In this document: piece after piece, positions 1-8,178 of the stretch
How the letters are laid out: each line of letters begins with the position of its first letter
Numbering within the stretch: the first letter of the stretch is position 1
Translations under genes and position numbers: made by a program
Assembly: GCF_000621565.1 (NCBI RefSeq)
Contig: NZ_JHXZ01000009.1
Coordinates: 248,001 to 312,000 of the forward strand
Reading direction: 5' to 3'
From: Butyrivibrio sp. LB2008
GTDB lineage: Bacteria > Bacillota > Clostridia > Lachnospirales > Lachnospiraceae
Length of the DNA stretch: 64,000 nt
Notes under the pieces: generated by a model
The model's database searches: none
What the model was told of the DNA's origin: nothing
Seen by the model: the letters and a program-made list of their open reading frames with translations, nothing else

Positions 1-262
1 CGCAAGCTGACAACAGAGAATTGCCGGGTGGTGAGAGGCGTATGTTAAGGGCGATGATGAATACCTCCGTGAGCTGCAGAGCAGAATGTTATATACGTAG
101 TAGGCTCTGACGGGACTGACCGTTATATCGGAAGAGTATCGCTTGTTATAGTAATGAGCCGTACTTGCTGAGGCGTGTAGTGTGAGCTGCATGCGAATGA
201 AGGTGGTAACACGAATTATTCGTCCTTCGCAATCAGAGATGTGATTGTGAAGGGCTTTTTTT
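1..262 (+). promoter_or_regulatory. T-box leader of tyrS (5' part cut by window start)
   Basis: The leader carries the T-box core around 199-213 (gaaggtggtaacacg). It is followed by a strong intrinsic terminator: the stem at 224-235 pairs with 242-253 and a T-run fills 256-262. A candidate specifier triplet TAC (Tyr) sits at 62-64 within a stem-I-like region, which fits the downstream tyrosyl-tRNA synthetase. Known mechanism: uncharged tRNA-Tyr pairs with the specifier and the T-box bulge, favours the antiterminator and turns the gene on. The 5' end of stem I probably lies outside the window. The specifier assignment is an inference. Confidence 0.88.
224..262 (+). terminator. T-box intrinsic terminator
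   Basis: A 12-bp stem (ccttcgcaatca with tgattgtgaagg, one G-T pair) and a 6-nt loop precede seven T residues. It overlaps the 3' side of the T-box sequence, as expected for the alternative to the antiterminator. Confidence 0.88.
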
Positions 263-269
263 GTGCAGA

Positions 270-351
270 GCACTTAGCGAGGTATTTTCGAGCTTAGTGC
301 GAGCCATGGGATGTACTTAACGAGGTTATATCGAGTTTAGTACATATCCCA
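270..351 (+). repeat. Two tandem look-alike hairpins between T-box and tyrS
   Basis: Unit 1 (270-300) and unit 2 (313-343) are both about 31 nt and share the pattern actta-cgaggt-tcgag-ttagt. Each folds as a hairpin. Unit 2 is extended by the outer pairing tgggat...atccca (307-351). They lie after the T-box terminator and end about 45 nt before the tyrS start, so they are transcribed only on readthrough. The function is unknown. Confidence 0.6.
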
Positions 352-394
352 ATACATAGAGCACTTCGCAATCGGAAAAACAGGAGGAAAAGAG

Positions 395-1615
395 ATGAAG
401 ATTTATGAAGAATTGCAGGCCAGAGGCCTCATCGCTCAGACTACTGACGAAGAGAAAATCAGAGATCTTGTAAATGAAGGAAAGGCAACTTTCTACATTG
501 GATTTGACTGTACAGCTGATTCACTTACAGCAGGTCACTTCATGGCACTTACACTTATGAAGAGACTTCAGATGGCAGGAAACAAGCCTATCGCTCTTAT
601 CGGTGGCGGTACAACAATGATCGGCGATCCTTCGGGAAGAACCGATATGCGTAAGATGCTTACAAGAGAAGATATCGATCACAACGCAGCTTGCTTCAAG
701 AAACAGATGGAGAACTTCATTGAGTTTGGTGAAGGCAAAGCTATGATGGTAAACAACGCAGATTGGCTCCTCAATCTTAACTATGTTGAGCTTCTTCGCG
801 AAGTAGGTGCATGCTTCTCGGTAAACAACATGCTCAGAGCTGAGTGCTACAAGCAGAGAATGGAAAAAGGTCTTTCATTCCTTGAGTTTAACTACATGAT
901 TATGCAGTCATACGACTTCTACTACATGTTCCAGAAGTACAACTGTAACCTTGAGTTTGGTGGAGACGATCAGTGGAGCAACATGCTTGGCGGAACAGAG
1001 CTTATCAGAAGAAAGCTCGGTGAAGATGCACATGCTATGACAATCACACTTCTTACAGACTCTCAGGGTAAGAAGATGGGTAAGACAGCAGGAAACGCAG
1101 TATGGCTTGATCCAAATAAGACATCACCTTACGATTTCTACCAGTACTGGAGAAATGTATCTGATGCAGACGTTGATAAGTGCATCAAGATGCTTACATT
1201 TATTCCTATTGAAGAGATTCTTGAGATGGAGAAATGGGATCCTTCAAGAGTTAACGAGAAGAAAGAAATACTCGCATTCGAGCTCACATCACTTGTTCAT
1301 GGAAAAGAGGAAGCTCAGAAAGCTCAGGATGCTGCAAAAGCTCTTTTTGCAGGCGGCGGAGACATGGCTAATGTTCCTTCTGTTGCTCTTAAAGAAGAGG
1401 ACTTCAGAGATGGAGTTGTTGATATCCTTCAGGTTCTTGTATCTGCAGGACTTTGCAATACAAGAAGTGAAGCAAGACGTGCTGTTGAGCAGGGCGGCGT
1501 AACCGTAGCAGATGAGAAGGTTACTGATGTAAAGACAACCTATAACAAAGATTATTTCGCAGATGGCGTAATGGTCAAGAAGGGTAAGAAGTCATTTAAG
1601 AAAGTTACAGTATAA
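395..1615 (+). CDS. tyrS: Tyrosyl-tRNA synthetase
   Basis: This cytoplasmic class I synthetase charges tRNA-Tyr. The 406-aa length is normal for bacterial TyrRS. The HIGH-like signature is TAGH in SLTAGHFM near residue 48. The KMSKS equivalent is KKMGKT near residue 228. The GGDDQWSNM substrate-binding motif is near 190, and an S4 RNA-binding domain closes the protein (about 345-400). The ATG follows AGGAGG with 10 nt spacing. Expression should be controlled by the upstream T-box, and a terminator follows at 1627. The gene stands alone, not in an operon. Confidence 0.97.
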   Translation: MKIYEELQARGLIAQTTDEEKIRDLVNEGKATFYIGFDCTADSLTAGHFMALTLMKRLQMAGNKPIALIGGGTTMIGDPSGRTDMRKMLTREDIDHNAACFKKQMENFIEFGEGKAMMVNNADWLLNLNYVELLREVGACFSVNNMLRAECYKQRMEKGLSFLEFNYMIMQSYDFYYMFQKYNCNLEFGGDDQWSNMLGGTELIRRKLGEDAHAMTITLLTDSQGKKMGKTAGNAVWLDPNKTSPYDFYQYWRNVSDADVDKCIKMLTFIPIEEILEMEKWDPSRVNEKKEILAFELTSLVHGKEEAQKAQDAAKALFAGGGDMANVPSVALKEEDFRDGVVDILQVLVSAGLCNTRSEARRAVEQGGVTVADEKVTDVKTTYNKDYFADGVMVKKGKKSFKKVTV

Positions 1616-1626
1616 ATTATCGAAAT

Positions 1627-1654
1627 TGCTGTGCAAATTAGCACAGCAGTTTTT
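1627..1654 (+). terminator. Intrinsic terminator after tyrS
   Basis: The stem tgctgtgc/gcacagca (1627-1634 with 1641-1648) has a 6-nt loop and is followed by a T-run at 1650-1654. Confidence 0.85.
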
Positions 1655-1713
1655 AAATAATACGAGAAAATTGCGTTTCTATTACATGATAATCAAATAT
1701 GAAAGAGGCACAT

Positions 1714-3147
1714 GTGAAGACCAGATTTATAACATTATTGTCCGTTGTACTTATGTTGGCGGGATGCGGAAAGATAGAGGAAGGAAATGCAAATGCATTG
1801 GAGAGTGCATCTAATGCGAACGCAGCATGTACGGAAACTTCAGTTGAGGAAACTAAAGCAGTTACTTTTGCACCGGAAGAACAGCTTGCTGTTATTGAGA
1901 ATTCTTTTGACATATGGAAAGAAAACAATGACGATATAAATGCTGTAAAAGATTACATAGAGACAAAGTATGCAATAGCAGACATGGACAAGGACGGTTA
2001 CCTTGAAGTGATAAAGGAAACATATGGAAAGGTATCATCTGAAAAGGATGAAGTCTCTGCATTTACTACGTTTTACGAAGTTACCGAGGAGCATTCGATT
2101 GAACAATTAAATATGGACAGTTTCAGAAAACTTAAGTTTGAGCCTGCTGTATTGAGAAATGAAATGTTGGATATAATAGATGACAATACATATAGGGTGT
2201 ATTCGGTTGATGAACATGACATGCATGAATATTATAGGTTGTCTTTTGATCATAACAGTGTGATTCTTGATAAATTTAATGATGAGGAGCAGGGAGATTA
2301 TTATGATGTTATTTCATCTAACGAAATGATTTCTGTTTTCAAAGAAGTTAACAGCGAAACATTAAAAACATCTTATGATAAGCACTATCAGAGGAAAAAA
2401 GAGGATAAGACCGGAAATTACACAGACTTTTTGAACAATGAAATAAAGGCAAAAGTTGATTGTGATGATTATATGTTTGAGAGTGAAGAAAAAGAGGAAT
2501 ATAGTCTGGAGGAGTTGAAAAATCTTGCAGCTAATAATATTTACAGTGGTGAAGGTAGTTATGATTTTGACTACGGGTATATAGACTGTGGATGTGACGG
2601 TGAAAATGAATTGGTAATAAATATAGGCAGGGGCTGTGAGACTTATAGCTTTGTTTTAAAAGACGAAGGCGACGGACTTTTTATACGATATATTGCTGAA
2701 GATGCTGATAAATTCTGGGAAGATATATTGAAAGACGGTTATGTCTGCGGATTTGGAAAAGGTGGAGCTTCGCTTGCTATGTATGATTATGGCTTTCTTG
2801 ATAAAGATGCGAGATATCATGTTTTTTATACTTGCCTATATTATCTGGCGCTTGACGCTGGAATGGCAGGCATAAAGGATCAAGAGGTGCTCGACGATAA
2901 TCAGCTTCTTGTTTACAGTTTTGAGAGGTTTAAAGATGGTAAAGAAGAAGGATCTATGTGTTTAGATGGTTGTTTTGCTGATCCGGAGATAAAAAAAGCG
3001 TTCATTGATGATGGTTATAAATTCTATTCAAAAAAAGAGATTAAAGAACGGCTATTAAAAAGAGCTGATGAGATCGGTATCAGTAAGTTGGGCATAGATG
3101 AATGGCGAGATGACATTAACAGGGAGTTTGACGATGATGAGAATTAA
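1714..3147 (+). CDS. Putative lipoprotein of unknown function
   Basis: The protein has a type II signal peptide ending in the lipobox LMLAGC, with the lipidated Cys at residue 18 of a 477-aa product. I chose the GTG at 1714 because GAAAGAGG (1701-1708) sits 5 nt upstream and the start then gives a clean n-region (MKTRF). An in-frame ATG at 1699 has no ribosome site. After the signal there is an Asn/Ala/Ser/Glu-rich linker, then an acidic globular region rich in Asp, Glu and Tyr with no catalytic motif I recognise. It is probably anchored on the outer face of the membrane. It stands alone between terminators at 1627 and 3214. Confidence 0.75.
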   Translation: MKTRFITLLSVVLMLAGCGKIEEGNANALESASNANAACTETSVEETKAVTFAPEEQLAVIENSFDIWKENNDDINAVKDYIETKYAIADMDKDGYLEVIKETYGKVSSEKDEVSAFTTFYEVTEEHSIEQLNMDSFRKLKFEPAVLRNEMLDIIDDNTYRVYSVDEHDMHEYYRLSFDHNSVILDKFNDEEQGDYYDVISSNEMISVFKEVNSETLKTSYDKHYQRKKEDKTGNYTDFLNNEIKAKVDCDDYMFESEEKEEYSLEELKNLAANNIYSGEGSYDFDYGYIDCGCDGENELVINIGRGCETYSFVLKDEGDGLFIRYIAEDADKFWEDILKDGYVCGFGKGGASLAMYDYGFLDKDARYHVFYTCLYYLALDAGMAGIKDQEVLDDNQLLVYSFERFKDGKEEGSMCLDGCFADPEIKKAFIDDGYKFYSKKEIKERLLKRADEIGISKLGIDEWRDDINREFDDDEN

Positions 3148-3213
3148 TGGCTAGAAGTTATATAAAAGAGTAACTGTTAAGAAAAAATTACATTTTCGAG
3201 AGTTTTATATGAA

Positions 3214-3253
3214 AGAGATTATTGCGTCTAATTGGCATAATAATCTCTTTTTT
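3214..3253 (+). terminator. Intrinsic terminator after the lipoprotein gene
   Basis: The 10-bp stem agagattatt/aataatctct (3214-3223 with 3239-3248) is followed by TTTTT (3249-3253). Confidence 0.8.
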
Positions 3254-3286
3254 GTTAATACTGTGGCGTTAAAATGAAAAAAGCCA

Positions 3287-3315
3287 TTGATTTAATATTA
3301 AGTATATGTTAATAT
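3287..3315 (+). promoter_or_regulatory. Candidate sigma-A promoter for the 3403 gene
   Basis: TTGATT (3287-3292) is followed by a 17-nt spacer and TAATAT (3310-3315), in the 255-nt AT-rich gap between two genes. The surrounding AT bias makes chance matches likely. Confidence 0.4.
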
Positions 3316-3402
3316 GTTAATGCATTATTGATGAATGATTAATGTATTCGTAATTGGATATGAATATAGAAAAGTTTTGATTTGGTATTTTGGAGGATAT
3401 AA

Positions 3403-3906
3403 ATGGCACAGGATAGAGAGTGGTTCTTTAATACTTTTGATTGTGCGCCTATGAAGGTTTCATTGGTTAATAATAGATTTGTTTCAGTAAATGACGGTCC
3501 ACAGATTAAGTTAAAGGATATCAAGGCGGTTGAAAGTAATCTTGCTGAGAGAGTATTTGATGTTCCATTGGGAAATGGTGAAATTGCAAAACTTTGCATT
3601 ATGAACAAGCAGATTCTTACATATAACGGAAGAAATGTAGAAACAGGTCAGAAATATTCACCGCTTGAATTGCCTGATTGGGTGTATATTTTTGTTGCTT
3701 TATATGTACTTAACTTTATATTTATTCTTCAAGGAGCTTTGGGTGGAGCTTTTGCAGCACTAGGCGCGGTTATCACTTCAAAGTTCGCCGGTGATAAGTA
3801 TAAATCAACGGGCAAAAAGGTTATTTTGAGTGTACTTCTTTTGCTTGGAATTTCATCAGTATCTTTGGTACTGAAATTAATTGCGATCGAAGCATTTAAG
3901 CTTTGA
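3403..3906 (+). CDS. Hypothetical membrane protein
   Basis: This 167-aa protein is unrecognised. The first 90 residues are soluble and include several beta-strand-like segments (MKVSLVNNRFVSVNDG). They are followed by two or three membrane segments (about 92-115, 116-130 and 140-160) and a short basic loop (KYKSTGKK). This suggests a small cytoplasmic domain attached to a membrane anchor. Ribosome site GGAGG lies 8 nt upstream of ATG. It is first in the 3.4-10.1 kb accessory region and is followed by its own inverted repeat. Confidence 0.7.
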   Translation: MAQDREWFFNTFDCAPMKVSLVNNRFVSVNDGPQIKLKDIKAVESNLAERVFDVPLGNGEIAKLCIMNKQILTYNGRNVETGQKYSPLELPDWVYIFVALYVLNFIFILQGALGGAFAALGAVITSKFAGDKYKSTGKKVILSVLLLLGISSVSLVLKLIAIEAFKL

Positions 3907-3932
3907 CATAAATTTTTTTGATAACTTACATG

Positions 3933-3974
3933 AATAGGATGTTGCGCTAACACGATCGGTGCAACGTCCTATTT
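3933..3974 (+). terminator. Inverted repeat, probable terminator after the 3403 gene
   Basis: The 13-bp stem aataggatgttgc (3933-3945) pairs with gcaacgtcctatt (3961-3973) with one G-T pair. Only a short T-run follows, so termination may be weak or bidirectional. Confidence 0.6.
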
Positions 3975-4006
3975 AATTAAAAGCAAGATGTTCAAAGGGG
4001 CATTAT

Positions 4007-4918
4007 ATGAAGCGTTTGATCAGTTTAATGGAAAAGATGACAATTAGAATACTTTTCTTTGGGGTACCGGCAGTGGCGTTAGGTATTTCTTTTTTCCTGT
4101 TTACCAAAAGGCCGGGAGAAGTAAATATTACAGACAGAGATGGGAATATTGTGGGGGATATTAAAGTTGGTGCTATTGAGCATCCCTATGGTGAAGACTA
4201 TTTGGATGACGAAATCAATCCCGATTATATTGTTTTGTACTCTAATTCAAACAGATGGCCTGAACATTCGCCGTTTTATAAAAAGTATTATGGTTTTGTA
4301 AATTTGGAAACAGGTTTTATTTCTGATGATATTTATGTAGATTTGCTGGCTTTCGGAGAGGATGGACTTGCATGGGATTATAAGGGGCATTTTATTGATG
4401 AAAGCGGTAATGTTTCAATAACGATTGACAATTTTACAGAAAAATATTCGTATGTGGATAATCCGCGAAAGTTCTTTTTGAACTCATTTTATAAAGTTGA
4501 TTGGAACCAATATTACAAATATGAAGACAAAATGACATTGCGCGATTCATCTGACATATTCAGCAGATATACTTCTAAGATGAATATTGGAGATTTTGAT
4601 GAATGCGGGCTTTTGGCTCTGCCTACAGACAACGGTTATATATACATAGACAAAAACGGAAAACAAGCAATTGATAAGACCTTTGATCTTATGCCCGGTC
4701 CGTTTAATTCTTATGGCTTAGCTGTTGTAAAAACGGAAGCTGATTATTCGCATAGCGAACCGGCAGTAATTAATAAAAGCGGTGAATATGTAATCGAACC
4801 CAGTGATTACTTTTGCTATATATTTGATGGTGAAAATAAGATTATTAAGGCATATTTTGATGAATTTAACGATGAGCATGATATTTATGATTTTAACGGA
4901 AATAAACTGGAGAAATGA
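4007..4918 (+). CDS. WG-repeat-like membrane-anchored surface protein
   Basis: The 303-aa protein has one N-terminal membrane segment (about 12-32, after MKRLISLMEKM) and a long extracytoplasmic part. That part contains WG/KWG-like units of the form Y-G-[FVI]-[NI]-x-x-[TSG]-G. Examples are YGFVNLETG, YIYIDKNGKQAI and AVINKSGEYVIEP, each followed by an aromatic/Gly segment (SYGLAVVK). WG repeats are beta-rich units found in bacterial surface proteins; their ligand is generally unknown. It overlaps the next gene by ATGA (4915), so the two are translationally coupled and probably form one module. Ribosome site AAGGGG precedes ATG. Confidence 0.75.
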   Translation: MKRLISLMEKMTIRILFFGVPAVALGISFFLFTKRPGEVNITDRDGNIVGDIKVGAIEHPYGEDYLDDEINPDYIVLYSNSNRWPEHSPFYKKYYGFVNLETGFISDDIYVDLLAFGEDGLAWDYKGHFIDESGNVSITIDNFTEKYSYVDNPRKFFLNSFYKVDWNQYYKYEDKMTLRDSSDIFSRYTSKMNIGDFDECGLLALPTDNGYIYIDKNGKQAIDKTFDLMPGPFNSYGLAVVKTEADYSHSEPAVINKSGEYVIEPSDYFCYIFDGENKIIKAYFDEFNDEHDIYDFNGNKLEK

Positions 4919-5517
4919 AGATGGAAAAATGTAAAGAAAAGGGACTGATAATATATAGTGTAGGTATCTTGATCGTGACGTTTTTGGAGTTTATACTGCC
5001 GTACAGACCGGGAATACTGAACATTATTCTTCATGTTCTGATGTTTTCAAAGATTCCGCTTACGTTTATTGCTATTTTAAATTTGGTATATAAAAACAAA
5101 GAAGCAGAACTTGCAAATCCTGTTTTGGCATTTGGCATATTATTTATATTATTTGTGGTGGATTTTGTTTCTAATATATTTTGTATGTTTAATTTCTATT
5201 CTGCAGATGAAGCTCTATTGAAACTGGATCTTCGTTATTTCTTTACGCTGTTTGTTTTGGAGTTCTTAATTGAGAGCATTGCGTTTTTATCTTTTCTGAT
5301 TAAATTTGCTTCGATAGGAAAATGCGTAATATGGGCAGGTTTATCAGCTTGTATTTTTATTGCAATCATCACAAAAGGGGAAGGCGAAATGGGTGAATTT
5401 TCCAGGCTTTTTGCTATTATCGCATTACCGGCCCGAATAGCTATGCAATATGGACTGGGGTGTGAGGTGGCAGATATGAAAATTCAACCGGATGTTGAAA
5501 CAGAAGAGGTTAAATAA
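4915..5517 (+). CDS. Multi-spanning membrane protein coupled to WG protein
   Basis: The 200-aa protein is highly hydrophobic with about six predicted membrane segments (about 11-28, 36-57, 68-88, 108-130, 136-150 and 158-175) and a short charged C-tail. No family is recognised. The 4-nt ATGA overlap with the WG protein upstream and the 1-nt TAA/ATG overlap with the gene downstream put all three in one operon. Its middle (FVVDFVSNI...FLIESIAFL) loosely resembles the membrane proteins at 7407 and 9464, which also sit beside WG genes. A second in-frame ATG at 4921 is a possible start. Confidence 0.7.
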   Translation: MKMEKCKEKGLIIYSVGILIVTFLEFILPYRPGILNIILHVLMFSKIPLTFIAILNLVYKNKEAELANPVLAFGILFILFVVDFVSNIFCMFNFYSADEALLKLDLRYFFTLFVLEFLIESIAFLSFLIKFASIGKCVIWAGLSACIFIAIITKGEGEMGEFSRLFAIIALPARIAMQYGLGCEVADMKIQPDVETEEVK

Positions 5518-6395
5518 TGAGTATAGATAATGATTATGTAAAATTGCAAAGCGTTAATACTTTTATAAAATTAAATACAAAGCAGAATTCAATTGGACGC
5601 AATAATAGAGCTTATATAGCAGATTCCTTTTTGCGGGTTAAAGAGATTGAACTTGATGAAGAAGAAAAAAAATTTGGTTTTTCAATGGCGTGGATTGGTT
5701 TTGATTTTATAACCGGTGTTCCTAAAACTATGAGGATACGTCCAATGAGCTATGGATTTTTTATGGACGGAGAAAGTTGGTATCAAGAAACAACATATGA
5801 AAGATTAAATAAAGAAACCGGATTAAATATTAACAGTACAAACTTCAAAGATTTCATTCCTAAAGAAGTTATGGATGATTATAATGAAAACCTTAGATGC
5901 GAACCTATGATGATCGAGGCGGATAATTGCGTGATGCGTAATCAGCATATTATCGATTATATTTTTGTATCTCATCATCGCAGATTTGGAGCCAGTTTTG
6001 CTGCTGTTGGTCGATTTGGTGACGGTTTTCATGCTTTTTATATCGCAAACTGTGAAACAGGAAAGACTATAATTCCGATGAATACGTCATCTTTGCCAAG
6101 TTTGGTGAATATAAATAAAGCTTTGGAAATAAAATCTGATTTTAAAGTTTTTGACAGAGTGCTGACTTATGAAGAATATAGCTTTTTTGCCAATAGGTTC
6201 TTCGCTATCGGAGATGATCCGAACAATACAACCAATGATATATACGGTGCTACTACAGCACATTACGAATACTCTGTTGATGGACAGTGCGTAAGTCGCG
6301 AGATCAACACAGTTTTTTCAGAGGAAACTGAGAACCTGATTTCGGATATAGCTGAGAAGGGGATTGTTACAGTAAGAGGGGAAACTGAAGAATAA
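5517..6395 (+). CDS. Hypothetical protein
   Basis: This 292-aa soluble protein has no signal peptide or membrane segment and no family I can name. Aromatic and Asn-rich segments (GFDFITG, FGDGFHAFYIANCETG) suggest a mixed alpha/beta fold. It is the third gene of the 4007 operon: its ATG overlaps the preceding TAA by 1 nt, so it is translationally coupled to the membrane protein. Its role is unknown; a cytoplasmic partner of the WG/membrane pair is a guess from context. Confidence 0.65.
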   Translation: MSIDNDYVKLQSVNTFIKLNTKQNSIGRNNRAYIADSFLRVKEIELDEEEKKFGFSMAWIGFDFITGVPKTMRIRPMSYGFFMDGESWYQETTYERLNKETGLNINSTNFKDFIPKEVMDDYNENLRCEPMMIEADNCVMRNQHIIDYIFVSHHRRFGASFAAVGRFGDGFHAFYIANCETGKTIIPMNTSSLPSLVNINKALEIKSDFKVFDRVLTYEEYSFFANRFFAIGDDPNNTTNDIYGATTAHYEYSVDGQCVSREINTVFSEETENLISDIAEKGIVTVRGETEE

Positions 6396-6418
6396 AATGA
6401 TATGTGGTAATATTCTTA

Positions 6419-6449
6419 TTGACTCTCACATTGTGTGAGGGATTATTGT
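6419..6449 (+). promoter_or_regulatory. MerR-type promoter with 19-bp spacer and central dyad
   Basis: TTGACT (6419-6424) and TATTGT (6444-6449) are separated by 19 bp. The spacer begins with the dyad CTCACA-TTG-TGTGAG (6425-6439). An overlong 19-20 bp spacer containing the dyad is the hallmark of MerR-regulated promoters, where activator binding untwists the DNA. The MerR gene begins 40 nt downstream, so autoregulation is likely. Confidence 0.75.
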
Positions 6450-6488
6450 TGTAGTGAGCTCAAGAAAAACATCCATGGAGGAAGAATA

Positions 6489-7292
6489 ATGCTAAAAATA
6501 GGAGATTTTTCAAAATTATCCAGAGTAAGTATCAGGATGCTTCGCCACTACGACGATATCGGACTTCTGAAACCGGCTGAGATTGATGAGTTTACAGGAT
6601 ATCGGTACTATCATGAACAGCAGCTTTTTGCAGTCGGAAGGATCACTGCATTAAAAGATATGGGCTTTGCCCTTGCGGATATAATAAAGATTCTCGATAG
6701 CTTCGATGATAAAGAGAAAGTGGACGCTTTTCTTTCTGAGAGGCAGAAGGAACTGACCAAGCTTTCAAAAGAGACGGAGTATAAACTGATGCTTCTGGAT
6801 ACGGCCCGAAAGAGGCTTAGAAAGGAGCAGAATATGAGTTTTGATGTAACAGTAAAGACGATACCTGAGAGATATGCAGCAACAGTTCAGATGGTGGTTC
6901 CGCATTACGAAGATGAAGGAATGCTTTGGAACGCAATGAGGAGCGAATGTACGGATTTAGTGCCCGCAGAACCTTGCCTTGCAGCCGCAGAATTCCTTGA
7001 TGATGAGTACAAGGAAGAAAATGTAGAGATTATCGCATGGATGACTGTTAAAAAGAACGGCACCGACACTGAACATGTTAAGTTTAAGATGCTTCCCGCA
7101 GTCAAGGTTGCAAGCTGCATCGTGAAAGGCAGTTACGACCAGATCGGTGATGCATATGCTACGGTAGTGTCGTGGTTAAAGGAAAACGGCTATAAGATGA
7201 GCGGTCACATGTTCAACATTTATCATGTGAGTCCTGCCCAGACACAGAATCCTGACGAATATGTGACAGAGGTTTGCTTTCCGGTGGAATGA
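6489..7292 (+). CDS. MerR family regulator with effector-binding domain
   Basis: The 267-aa protein opens with the typical MerR winged helix (MLKIGDFSKLSRVSIRMLRH, then the GLLKP and TGYRYY elements). A dimerisation helix follows (about 80-115), then a C-terminal domain (about 118-267) with the GyrI-like/AraC-effector-binding pattern of BmrR-type drug sensors (FDVTVKTIPERYAA near its start). The ATG at 6489 follows GGAGGAAG with good spacing; an upstream GTG frame (6435) lies inside the promoter and is rejected. No efflux gene is adjacent on the same strand, so it may act on itself and on a distant transporter. Confidence 0.88.
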   Translation: MLKIGDFSKLSRVSIRMLRHYDDIGLLKPAEIDEFTGYRYYHEQQLFAVGRITALKDMGFALADIIKILDSFDDKEKVDAFLSERQKELTKLSKETEYKLMLLDTARKRLRKEQNMSFDVTVKTIPERYAATVQMVVPHYEDEGMLWNAMRSECTDLVPAEPCLAAAEFLDDEYKEENVEIIAWMTVKKNGTDTEHVKFKMLPAVKVASCIVKGSYDQIGDAYATVVSWLKENGYKMSGHMFNIYHVSPAQTQNPDEYVTEVCFPVE

Positions 7293-7303
7293 TATAGATT
7301 TTG

Positions 7304-7333
7304 AGGCTGCTACGTTTAGGCGTGGCAGTCTTT
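7304..7333 (+). terminator. Terminator after merR-type gene
   Basis: The 11-bp stem aggctgctacg (7304-7314) pairs with cgtggcagtct (7321-7331) with two G-T pairs. A 6-nt loop separates the arms and a short TTT run follows. Confidence 0.7.
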
Positions 7334-7406
7334 ACAACGTTTATGAGACGAGAATATATAGGTTTCTATAAACAAGCTAAATGATTTTGTAGTGAGGTAA
7401 TATGTA

Positions 7407-8156
7407 ATGGATGCAAATATGGAAAATGATATGTCTAAAGCGATAAATGAGAGTGACAATAGAGATAAAAATGCTTCGTACTGGTATGTGGTGCAAACAA
7501 TAATATATCCGATTTTGATCATTCTTTTTCTTCTTCGGGAAGAAGAAAAAGAAAACGGAGTCATTGTATTTTCGTTTGTTATATTGGGAATTTTGATGGC
7601 AAGATCGGCATATAGAATTGTTAATTATATAAAGCATGAAATGTCGATTTTTATGATCGGTGTAGATATTACTTTTTCCGATATGTATAAAAATAATTTC
7701 AACAATGCAATATTAGCATATCGTGCTCTTGTAGGGGTTTGTTGTGTTGATGCTTTACTTGCACTTATCAAAGTATTTAATAGTGACTTTATGGCTTTTG
7801 TGCCTTTATTGGTTTTGACGGGAATATTTAAATTTGTTCTGGATGCTTATGGGACGTCTAAATTGTTTGCTACTCATTCGTACGCTGATGATGGAGTTTC
7901 ACAATATGACACTAGATGGAAGGTTACAATTACAACGTTTATTATCATATTGTCAATTTTATTTTTTGCTTCACTTTGGACTTTATCTGATTTTTATTAT
8001 TATGATATTTTTACAGAAAATATTGTTTTAGTTTTGGGAATAGGTGTTTTTTCATACGGAATATATTTGGGGTATAGAATGGATTATACCAATAGATTGC
8101 AACAATTGATCAACAGAATTGAAAAGAATGATGGATCATTTCAAGAACCGATGTGA
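7407..8156 (+). CDS. Multi-spanning membrane protein, paralogue of the 9464 product
   Basis: The 249-aa protein has a charged N-terminal tail (about 25 aa) and about six membrane segments. It is recognisably related to the product at 9464. Both share SAYRIVNYIK / VAFKIVKYLK, then VCCVDALLALI / VCSVDVASSAV, then FKFVLDAYG..LFATH / LEYILDVVG..LFMAH, with membrane segments in the same order. No known family is recognised. It precedes the frameshifted WG lipoprotein by 22 nt, repeating the pairing of a membrane protein with a WG protein. The ribosome site is weak (GAGGT). Confidence 0.7.
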   Translation: MDANMENDMSKAINESDNRDKNASYWYVVQTIIYPILIILFLLREEEKENGVIVFSFVILGILMARSAYRIVNYIKHEMSIFMIGVDITFSDMYKNNFNNAILAYRALVGVCCVDALLALIKVFNSDFMAFVPLLVLTGIFKFVLDAYGTSKLFATHSYADDGVSQYDTRWKVTITTFIIILSILFFASLWTLSDFYYYDIFTENIVLVLGIGVFSYGIYLGYRMDYTNRLQQLINRIEKNDGSFQEPM

Positions 8157-8178
8157 TGTAAGTAGGTGATGGTAAGGG

